Part shown: piece by piece, positions 1 through 7,000 of the stretch | Numbering within the stretch: the stretch's first letter is position 1 | Layout: each line of letters begins with the position of its first letter | Origin: Accumulibacter sp. | Lineage (GTDB): Bacteria; Pseudomonadota; Gammaproteobacteria; Burkholderiales; Rhodocyclaceae | Reading direction: 5' to 3' | Assembly: GCA_003538495.1 (NCBI GenBank) | Contig: DPSD01000541.1 | Span: 500-12,050, forward strand | Length of the DNA: 11,551 nucleotides | Position numbers and translations under genes: made by a program | The notes under the pieces: model-generated | Database searches by the model: none | What the model was told of the DNA's origin: nothing | The model's input: only the letters and a program-made list of their open reading frames with translations

Positions 1-465
1 GGCATGCTGACCAACTTCAAGACGGTGAAGACCTCGATCAAGCGCCTGAAGGACATGCAGGCTCAGAAAGAAGCAGGTCTGGATCACATGAGCAAGAAAG
101 AGCAGCTCATGTTCACCCGGGAAATGGAAAAGCTGGAAAAAGACATCGGCGGCATTCAAGACATGAACGCCCTGCCCGATGCGATCTTTGTGGTTGACGT
201 GGGCTTCCACAAGATCGCAGTGCTCGAAGCACAGAAAATCGGCATCTCCCTGGTCGGCGTGGTGGACACCAACCACTCACCCGAAGGCATCAACCATGTG
301 ATTCCCGGAAACGACGACTCCGCCCGTGCTGTGGCGCTCTACGCCCGCGGCATCGCCGACGCGATCCTTGAAGGTCGCAATCAGGCCGTGGCCGACTTGA
401 CCAAGGCCGTTGCCTCTGAAGACGGCGGCGAGGAGTACGTGGAAGTGCAGGGCGAAGCCGCCTGA
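1..465 (+). CDS. rpsB: 30S ribosomal protein S2, C-terminal part (5' truncated by window edge)
   Basis: This is the C-terminal part of ribosomal protein S2, a component of the small-subunit body that is needed for S1 binding and translation initiation. The reading frame is open from base 1 (Gly, then [18 protein letters not shown]). It carries the S2 hallmarks in order: the GMLTNFKTV segment, [32 protein letters not shown], and [20 protein letters not shown] followed by ARGIADAI. About the first 100 residues of the family's usual ~240-250 lie outside the window. The acidic tail ([11 protein letters not shown]) is typical of betaproteobacterial S2. The stop is TGA at 463-465, and tsf follows 119 bases later, the normal rpsB-tsf order. 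The sequence resembles Comamonadaceae S2 more than Rhodocyclales S2, judged from memory. Identification is secure; the taxonomic reading is inference. Confidence 0.97.
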   Translation, partial: GMLTNFKTVKTSIKRLKDMQAQKEAGLDHMSKKEQLMFTREMEKLEKDIGGIQDMNALPDAIFVVDVGFHKIAVLEAQKIGISLVGVVDTNHSPEGINHVIPGNDDSARAVALYARGIADAILEGRNQAVADLTKAVASEDGGEEYVEVQGEAA

Positions 466-487
466 GGCGGGTCGGTCGGGCCACGCC

Positions 488-513
488 AAAAGGGGCTCAT
501 GCAGCCCCTTTTT
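488..513 (+). terminator. Hairpin terminator/attenuator between rpsB and tsf
   Basis: AAAAGGGGCT (488-497) and AGCCCCTTTT (503-512) form a perfect 10-bp inverted repeat around a 5-base loop, with T's at 509-513. This is the classic shape of a Rho-independent terminator, 22 bases after the rpsB stop. Terminator-like structures between rpsB and tsf are known in other proteobacteria, where they lower rather than abolish tsf transcription. Partial read-through is inferred here because no strong promoter is obvious before tsf. Confidence 0.8.
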
Positions 514-554
514 GCTGGCCGAGACCTTTTGAATCTGGATCAACCTGTTGTAAC

Positions 555-576
555 GGGGCCGTCGGGCCCCTGGAGG
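555..576 (+). promoter_or_regulatory. Small GC hairpin abutting the tsf Shine-Dalgarno
   Basis: GGGGCC (555-560) pairs perfectly with GGCCCC (565-570) around the tetraloop GTCG. The Shine-Dalgarno GGAGG lies at 572-576, one base beyond the stem and eight bases before the ATG at 585. The SD itself is not inside the stem, so the hairpin probably leaves it exposed or acts as a transcript end-protecting structure. A regulatory role is a guess; the repeat and the SD are directly visible. Confidence 0.5.
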
Positions 577-584
577 ACTGAAAA

Positions 585-2858
585 ATGGCTATTACCGCAA
601 GCATGGTCGCTGAACTTCGAGCCAAGACCGACGCCCCGATGATGGAGTGCAAAAAAGCCCTGACCGAAGCCGAGGGCGACATGGTCCGTGCTGAGGAAAT
701 CCTGCGTGTCAAACTGGGCAACAAGGCCAGCAAAGCCGCCGCCCGTGTGACCGCCGAAGGTGTCATCGCCGCCGCTGTGTCGGGTTCGACCGGCGCGTTG
801 GTCGAGGTCAACTGCGAAACCGACTTTGTTTCCAAGAACGATCTGTTCTTGGCCTTTGTGCAGAGCTGCGCTCAACTGGTCGCCGAGCACAACCCTGCCG
901 ACGTGACCGCGCTTTCTGCCCTGCCGCTGGCGATGGAAGATTTCGGGCCGACGGTCGAGGACGTGCGCAAGGGGCTGATTGGCAAAAACGGCGAAAACAT
1001 GACGATTCGCCGCTTCAAGCGCTACGAAGGCGGTGGCCAATTGGCCCACTATCTGCACGGCGTACGCATCGGTGTGATCGTTGAGTTCGAAGGCGACGCC
1101 GTGGCTGCCAAGGATGCGGCGATGCACATTGCTGCGATGAAGCCCGCCGCACTGTCGTCGGCCGAAGTGCCTGCCGAATTGGTTGAGAAAGAGCGCAAGA
1201 TCGCCGCCGAAAAGGCCGCTGAGTCGGGCAAGCCAGCCGAGATCGTGGCCAAAATGGTCGAAGGCTCGGTGCAGAAGTTCCTCAAGGAGGTCTCGCTGCT
1301 CGATCAGGTCTTCGTCAAGGCAGCCGACGGCAAGCAGACCGTGGGCCGGATGCTGGACGAGAAGAAGACCAGGGTCGCGGGCTTCACGCTGTACGTGGTG
1401 GGCGAGGGCATCGAGAAGAAGGCCGACGACTTTGCCGCCGAGGTGGCGGCGCGCTTTCGCGCCGACGACCAGCGCCTCGCCGCGGCGGATGCGACCGAGA
1501 CGATCGAGGAGGAATTCGGTGGCGTTGACGGCTCGCACACCTTCCTGACCACCAAGGGTTGTCTGAAGATTGCCGGCGAGTTGCGAGGCGTCTTTGCCAT
1601 CGCCCGCGACATCAGCGCACGCAAGGATGCCGAGCTGCGCCTGCGCCGGCTGAGCGGCTTCTACAACGCGCTCGCCCAGACCAATCACGCGATCATGCAC
1701 GCCGAATCGGCCGACGAGATGCTGGTGCGCGCTTGCCAGATCGTCGTTGATCACGGCGGCGTCAGCGGCGCCTGGATCGGCCTGCTCGACGCCGCCGGCT
1801 GGCTGCGGGTTGCCGCCGAGCACGGCATGGCCAAGACCTATCTTGGCGGCCTGCGCATTTCGATCGACGGCCAGCAAGAGGAGGGGCATGGTCCGGTCGG
1901 GACCGCGATGCGCGCCGGCAGCATCGCGGTGTGCAACGATTACCTGGCCGACCCACGGACGCGTCCCTGGCAGGAACGCGCCCGCGCGGCGGGAATCAGC
2001 GCCTCGGCCGCGTTGCCGGTCCGGCGTGGCGGCGAGGTGGTCGGCGCCTTCTGTCTGTACGCCGGGCAGGTCGGTTTTTTCGACCAGGCGCTGATCGAGC
2101 TGCTCGGCGAACTGGCCAGCGACATCTCGTTTGCTCTCGACAACTTTGACGCCGACTCCCGACGGCAGCGCGCCGAAGCGGACCTGCGCAGCGCGCGCGA
2201 CCGCCTGCACGAGCTGTCGGCACGTCTGATCGGCGTGCAGGAAGCCGAGCGGCGTCGTCTTGCCCGGGATCTGCACGACGACATCGGGCAGAACCTGACG
2301 ATGATCAAGATCGTCCTGCATGGCTTGGCACGATGGGGTGCGGGAGGCGACGCCGAGGCCGTCCGCGAGGCCGGCGAGATCGCCGACCGGACACTGCAGC
2401 GGGTGCGCGCGCTGTCGGTCGCGCTGCGCCCGCCGCAACTCGACGATCTGGGCCTGGTGCCGGCGCTGCGTGCACACCTCGACAGCACGTGCCGTCACGC
2501 CGGGATCAAGGCGACGCTGGTGGCCGACGAGTGTCCGGCGCACTTGCCCGAGGAGATCGGCATCGCCTGCTTTCGCATCGCGCAGGAGGCGCTGAACAAC
2601 GTCGTCCGCCACGCCGGCGCGACCGCCGTGGCGCTCGAGCTGCGGCTGGCCGACGGCGCGCTGCGCTTGTCGCTGCGTGACGACGGCCACGGCTTCGACG
2701 TGCCGGCGGCGCTCACCAGCGCGACGCGCGGACAGAGTCTCGGCCTGCTCTCGATGCAGGAACGCGCCGAACTGGTCGGCGGGCAGCTGACGGTGTCCTC
2801 CGGCGCCGCCGGTAGCGAGGTGCGCGCCAGTTTGCCGCTCGCCGAGGCGACTTTGTGA
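585..2858 (+). CDS. tsf: EF-Ts fused in frame to a partial PAS-GAF-histidine kinase (probable chimera)
   Basis: One open frame of 757 residues holds two unrelated proteins. Residues 1-289 are elongation factor Ts, the nucleotide exchange factor for EF-Tu. It has an N-terminal UBA-like helix region ([20 protein letters not shown]), the EF-Tu-contacting TDFV at 79-82, and the C-terminal [13 protein letters not shown] segment; only a few terminal residues seem missing. From about 290 the sequence is the second half of a PAS domain (to ~350, ending [14 protein letters not shown]), a GAF domain (~356-515), a coiled linker, and a HisKA_3 dimerisation domain with [15 protein letters not shown], phospho-acceptor His564. 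A HATPase follows, with N-box [10 protein letters not shown] (Asn671/672) and G1 DDGHGFD (699-705). No membrane helix is visible. The start is supported by GGAGG at 572-576. The gene overlaps the next regulator by GTGA. A true fusion would be extraordinary, since tsf normally stops near residue 290 and precedes pyrH. Domain calls are firm; physical contiguity is doubtful. Confidence 0.85.
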   Translation: MAITASMVAELRAKTDAPMMECKKALTEAEGDMVRAEEILRVKLGNKASKAAARVTAEGVIAAAVSGSTGALVEVNCETDFVSKNDLFLAFVQSCAQLVAEHNPADVTALSALPLAMEDFGPTVEDVRKGLIGKNGENMTIRRFKRYEGGGQLAHYLHGVRIGVIVEFEGDAVAAKDAAMHIAAMKPAALSSAEVPAELVEKERKIAAEKAAESGKPAEIVAKMVEGSVQKFLKEVSLLDQVFVKAADGKQTVGRMLDEKKTRVAGFTLYVVGEGIEKKADDFAAEVAARFRADDQRLAAADATETIEEEFGGVDGSHTFLTTKGCLKIAGELRGVFAIARDISARKDAELRLRRLSGFYNALAQTNHAIMHAESADEMLVRACQIVVDHGGVSGAWIGLLDAAGWLRVAAEHGMAKTYLGGLRISIDGQQEEGHGPVGTAMRAGSIAVCNDYLADPRTRPWQERARAAGISASAALPVRRGGEVVGAFCLYAGQVGFFDQALIELLGELASDISFALDNFDADSRRQRAEADLRSARDRLHELSARLIGVQEAERRRLARDLHDDIGQNLTMIKIVLHGLARWGAGGDAEAVREAGEIADRTLQRVRALSVALRPPQLDDLGLVPALRAHLDSTCRHAGIKATLVADECPAHLPEEIGIACFRIAQEALNNVVRHAGATAVALELRLADGALRLSLRDDGHGFDVPAALTSATRGQSLGLLSMQERAELVGGQLTVSSGAAGSEVRASLPLAEATL
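1440..1460 (+). other. EF-Ts / PAS junction: suspected assembly or recombination breakpoint
   Basis: EF-Ts family sequence (FAAEVAA) runs to codons 286-289 (1440-1451). PAS-family sequence ([11 protein letters not shown]) starts at about 1446-1452, so the two overlap over the low-complexity string GTGGCGGCGC at 1443-1452. Either protein could supply this string, as expected for a microhomology or k-mer join. The PAS domain lacks its whole first half (roughly 50-60 residues), and EF-Ts lacks its last few residues and its stop. The join keeps strand and frame. Whether it is biological or artefactual cannot be decided from the sequence alone. Confidence 0.65.
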
Positions 2859-3511
2859 GCGACGCCATTCGCGTCGTCCTCGCCGACGACCATGTCCTGG
2901 TGCGCGCCGGCATCCGCTCGCTGCTCGGCGCCTTCGTCGGCGTCGAAGTGGTCGGCGAGGCCGCCGACGGCAACGAGGCGATCAGCCGGGTTGGCGAGTG
3001 CCTGCCCGATGTGCTGCTCATCGACATCGCGATGAAGGGCATGGACGGGTTGGCGGCGGCGGCCGAAATCCGCCGCCAGCATCCGGCGGTGCGGGTGGTG
3101 GTGCTGTCGATGCACGCCGACGCCGAGTACGTGCTGCAGGCGCTGCAAGCCGGCGCCGCCGGTTACCTGATCAAGGACGCCGCGCCGATCGAGCTCGAAC
3201 TTGCGCTGCGCGCCGTGATGCGCGGCGAAAGCTGGCTGTCGCCCGGCGTCTCGCGGCAAGTGGTTGACGGCTACCTTGCCCGGCTGCAAGGCGACCGCCC
3301 TGCCGACCCCGCCCTGACGCCGCGCCAGCGCGAGATCCTGTGCTGCATCGCGGCCGGCAATGGGGCCAAGGAAATCGCCTTCGATCTGGGAATCAGCGCC
3401 AAGACGGTCGAGTCGCATCGCGCCCAGATCATGGAGCGGCTCGGCATTCACGACGTGGCGGGGCTGACCCGCTACGCGATCCGCAGCGGCCTGGTGTCGG
3501 CCGAGAAGTAG
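2855..3511 (+). CDS. NarL/FixJ-family response regulator (REC-LuxR HTH)
   Basis: This is a cytosolic two-component response regulator that binds DNA when phosphorylated, 218 residues long, the usual length for NarL/FixJ proteins. The receiver domain (about 4-122) has the acidic pair Asp11/Asp12, phospho-acceptor Asp57 in [12 protein letters not shown], Ser85 and Lys107, so all catalytic positions are present. The LuxR-type helix-turn-helix (about 152-212) begins LTPRQREIL and contains [19 protein letters not shown]. The start is GTG at 2855, whose last two bases lie in the kinase stop TGA (GTGA overlap). Translational coupling and a HisKA_3 kinase upstream make it the likely partner of His564 in that kinase. 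HisKA_3 kinases pairing with NarL regulators is established for these families; this particular pairing is inferred. Target genes are unknown. Confidence 0.95.
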   Translation: MSDAIRVVLADDHVLVRAGIRSLLGAFVGVEVVGEAADGNEAISRVGECLPDVLLIDIAMKGMDGLAAAAEIRRQHPAVRVVVLSMHADAEYVLQALQAGAAGYLIKDAAPIELELALRAVMRGESWLSPGVSRQVVDGYLARLQGDRPADPALTPRQREILCCIAAGNGAKEIAFDLGISAKTVESHRAQIMERLGIHDVAGLTRYAIRSGLVSAEK

Positions 3512-3539
3512 TCCTTGCCGGTCCGAACGTCCGCCCGTT

Positions 3540-3558
3540 GACCAGGATTTGTCTGGTC
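3540..3558 (+). repeat. Inverted repeat in the gap before the receiver-only gene
   Basis: GACCAG (3540-3545) and CTGGTC (3553-3558) form a perfect 6-bp inverted repeat with a 7-base spacer, 28 bases after the response regulator stop. There is no T-tract, so it is a poor Rho-independent terminator. It could be a weak hairpin or a binding site for a dimeric regulator such as the adjacent NarL-type protein; nothing else supports either. The rest of the 127-base gap (3512-3638) shows only a weak TTTAAT at 3600-3605 as a possible -10, without a matching -35. Confidence 0.3.
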
Positions 3559-3627
3559 GCGTCTAGGGGATCGCCCGATGGCGCGCGGCAGCGGCAACGT
3601 TTAATGTGGCCCCGAGTCTTACTGGCT

Positions 3628-3633
3628 GGAGGG
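3628..3633 (+). promoter_or_regulatory. Ribosome binding site that fixes the receiver-only start
   Basis: GGAGGG at 3628-3633 stands 5 bases before ATG 3639. An in-frame GTG at 3606 would give 11 more residues (MAPSLTGWRVA), but these lie outside the receiver fold and that GTG has no comparable SD, so 3639 is preferred. Confidence 0.75.
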
Positions 3634-3638
3634 TCGCC

Positions 3639-4004
3639 ATGCGCACGCTCAGATTGCTGTTGGTCGATGATTGTCTTGAGTTCCGGAGGCTGCTGGCGCG
3701 CTTGCTGCGCCGGCCGGGCTACCAGATCGTCGGCAGCGTCGCTTCCGGCGAAGAGGCGCTGGCGGCGCTCGCCGGCAGCGCCCCCGACGTGGTGATCCTC
3801 GATCTGGCGATGGCTGGCCTCGGCGGCCTGGAGACGGCGAAGAGAATCCGTCGGGAACACGCCGGGATCAAGATCGTCATTCTGTCGCTGCATTCGACTC
3901 CCGAATACCGCGCGGCGGCGGCGGCGGTCGGCGTGCACGCCTACGTCTGCAAGGCCAATCTGGTGCCGGAACTGCCGGTGGCGCTGGCCGAACTGTGCGC
4001 ATGA
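3639..4004 (+). CDS. Single-domain response regulator (receiver only)
   Basis: A 121-residue CheY-like receiver with no output domain. The beta-1 strand LRLLLVDD gives Asp10/Asp11, the phospho-acceptor is Asp55 in VVILDLAMAGLGGLE, Ser83 is the switch hydroxyl, and Lys105 in YVCKAN is the conserved lysine, so it should be phosphorylatable. Receiver-only proteins act by protein-protein contact or as phosphorelay intermediates. The start at ATG 3639 is chosen for its GGAGGG Shine-Dalgarno. Its stop overlaps the ATG of the next gene (ATGA at 4001-4004), implying translational coupling with the REC/GGDEF/EAL protein. It may be a phosphate shuttle or sink in that pathway, which is inference. The upstream kinase at 585-2858 is the nearest possible donor, 780 bases away. 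Confidence 0.92.
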   Translation: MRTLRLLLVDDCLEFRRLLARLLRRPGYQIVGSVASGEEALAALAGSAPDVVILDLAMAGLGGLETAKRIRREHAGIKIVILSLHSTPEYRAAAAAVGVHAYVCKANLVPELPVALAELCA

Positions 4005-7000
4005 AGGACGACGCCCTGACCCGCCCGCAGGGGCCACCGGCCATTGGGACGGACGCTGCCGGAGCGAAGCGCATCCTGATCGTCGAGGATGATCGCCAGC
4101 TCGCGGCCTTGCTGGCGCTGCAGCTTGCTGCGGCAGGCTACGAGACGACACAGGCCTTTGACGGTCAGACAGCGATCTCGATGGTACGCAGTGCCGCCGC
4201 CGACCTGGTGCTGATGGATATCCTGCTGCCCGGAGACCTTGACGGCATCGTCGCCGCCGAGATGATCCTGCAGCATTTCGACGTTCCGGTGGTGATGCTG
4301 TCGGCGGTCAACCCCGAGCAGATTCTGGCGCGCGTTCTTGCCGCCGCGCCCTACGGCTACATCCGCAAGCCGTGGCACGAACACGCGCTGCGAGTGACCG
4401 TCGAGCTGGCGCTCGAAAAGCACCGCGCCGAGCGCCAGCGCCGGCAGCAGGAAGCGCTGCTGCACCGCCTGCTGGTCGGCACCGCCCGCAAGACCGGGCA
4501 GGAGTTCTTCAACGTTCTGGTTCGCGAGCTCGCCGCCGCTTGGCCGTCCAGGGCCGTCTGCATCGACGAACTCGTCGGCAGCGATGCCGGCGAGGCCAGG
4601 ATGCTCGCTGCCTGGGTCGACGGTCGGCTGCTCGCCGGCGGCAGCTATCCGCTCGCCGGAACGCTCTGCGCCGAGGTTGCGGCGAGCGCGCGCACGGTCC
4701 GGGTGAACGACGCTGGCGAACGCCTGGCGAACGACCCGAGGCTTTCCGATGCGGCCAGGCAGAGCTACCTCGGAACGCCATTGTTCTCGGTCGACGGCAC
4801 TGTCAACGGTGTCCTGGCGATCATCGGCGCGCCGCCCTGGTCCGTTGATGGGCACCCCTGCCGGGTACTCGAGATCTTCGCTTCGCGCGCCGGCGCCGAG
4901 CTCGAACGCCAGCGCGCGGTCGCCGCGCTGGCCTCCGGAGAGGCGCGCTACCGTGGCGTTCTGGAGACGGCGGCCGACGCCATTCTGCTGGTCGATTCGG
5001 CCGGCACGATCTCCTTGGCCAATACCAGCGCCGAACTGATGTTCGGGTATCCGCCTGGCGCGCTCGACGGGCTGTCCATCGACTTGCTGGTCCCCGTTTC
5101 CCGGCGTGCAGGACACCGCGCCCAGCGCGCCGAATTCGACCGGCAGCCGCGCCACGGCAGCATGCGCGGTTCGCAGATCGAAGGCCAGCGCCGCGACGGC
5201 AGCGTCTTCCCGGCGGAGGTCAGCCTGAGCTACACGCGGCAGGCCGCCGGCCTGCTGGTCACCTGCGCGGTACGCGATGTCAGCGAACGCAACCGGCAGG
5301 CGCTGGCTTTGCGGCGGCTGAACGCGTCGCTGCGCCTGATCCATGCGTGCAACGCCGCGCTGGTGCGCGCCGGCAGCGACAGCGAGATCATCGCCCATGT
5401 CGTCGAGCTGCTGCACCGGCAGGGCGGCTATGCGGCGGTGTGGGTGGATCTGGTCGGCGCCGATGGCCAACTGGCGGCCGTGCCGGCTGCCGCGGCCGCT
5501 GCGGCGGCGCTCGACGGGCTTTGCTGGTACGACGGTTTTCGTGGCGACTTGTCCTTGCCGGCAGTGGCGCAAGGGCACGCCCTGACCTGCGTGTTCGGTT
5601 CCGCCAATTGCCTGGCCGACTGGGTTGGCGATCTCGCCGACCGTGGTCAGCGCGCCGCGCTCGCGCTGCCACTGATCGTCCGCGGCGCGACGATCGGCGT
5701 GCTCGGCCTGCTCAGCAGCGACCCCCACGGTTTCGATGCCGACGCCTGCGAGCTGCTCGAGGAACTCGCCGAGGATCTCGCCTACGGCGTTTTCGCGCAG
5801 CGCGCCGAAGCCGGTTTGTTGCTTCTGCAGCGGGCCGTCGACGCCTCGTCCAACGGGGTGATGATCACCGATGCGCTGGCGCCGGATCACCCGATCACCT
5901 ATGTCAATCCGGCGCTGGAAAGGATCACCGGCTATCTCGCCGCGGAGGTGCTCGGACGTAATGGACGCTGCCTGATCGAGGGGCAGCTCGAACAGATCGA
6001 GCTGAACGAATTGCGGCAGGCCTTGCGCGAGCGACGCGGCACGCGGGTTACCTTGCACAGCCTGCGCAAGGACGGATCGCCGCTGTGGAGCGAACTGACG
6101 TTGTCGCCGGTGTTCGCCGCGGACGGCACCTTGAGCCATTTTGTCAGCGTCTTCAACGACATCAGCGAACGTCGGCGCTATCAGGAAGAGCTTGAACACC
6201 AGGCCAACCACGATGCGTTGACCGGCCTGGCCAACCGCAACCTGCTGCACGACCGCCAGCATCAGGCGATCGCCTATGCCGAACGGCACAATTCGGGTCT
6301 GGCGCTGCTGGTGGTCGACATCGATCAGTTCAAGCGGGTCAACAACAGCCTCGGTCACGGTCAGGGTGACGAGTTGCTGCGGCTTGTCGCCGCGCGCCTG
6401 CTGGCCAGCGTGCGCGACGGCGATACCGTGGCCCGCCTGGGCGGCGACGAGTTCGTGATGATTCTGGCCGACCCGGTAGCCGAGGACGAAGTGGCGCGGG
6501 TGATTGCGCGCATTCTCGACCAGTTCGCCCTGCCGATCGAACTCGGTGGACGCGAGCTGACCATCAGTTGCAGCATCGGCGCCAGTCTCTATCCGCGCGA
6601 CGGCGAAGACGCCGAGACCCTGATGAGGAACGCCGACGCCGCGATGCGTCGCGCCAAGGCGGCGGGCCGCGGCCAGTTCCAGTTCTACCAGGCGGAGATG
6701 AACGCCCGCGTCAGCGATCAACTGGCGCTGGAAAGCGACCTGGAGAACGCCGCCGAGCGCGGCGAGCTCGAACTTCACTACCAGCCGCAGGTCGATCTGG
6801 TCAGCGGTGAAATCGTCGGCGCCGAAGCGCTGCTGCGCTGGAATCATCCGCTGCGTGGCACGATCAAGCCGGACGACTTCATCGCCATCGCCGAGGATGG
6901 CGGACTGATCGTTCCGATCGGCCAATGGGTGATCGACGCCGCCTGCCGGCAGGCCCGCGCCTGGCGCGATGCCGGCTTGCCGACGCCACGGTTGGCGGTC

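Noticed and set aside
540..2690. 716-codon minus-strand open frame opposite the EF-Ts/kinase frame
   Set aside because: It is antisense to well-identified protein domains and shows no motif of its own. Its continuing open across the 1449 junction reflects GC-rich third-position bias and is not evidence that the junction is real.
3600..3605. TTTAAT as a -10 element for the receiver-only gene
   Set aside because: It mismatches the strongly conserved second position of the -10 and lacks a -35 partner, so it is mentioned only as a weak possibility.
3941..6925. 994-codon open frame on the minus strand opposite the GGDEF-EAL gene
   Set aside because: It lies wholly antisense to a gene with clear REC, GAF, PAS, GGDEF and EAL motifs. 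Its translation (Arg/Gln/Ala/Gly-rich) has no recognisable domain and is the usual shadow frame of GC-rich coding DNA.
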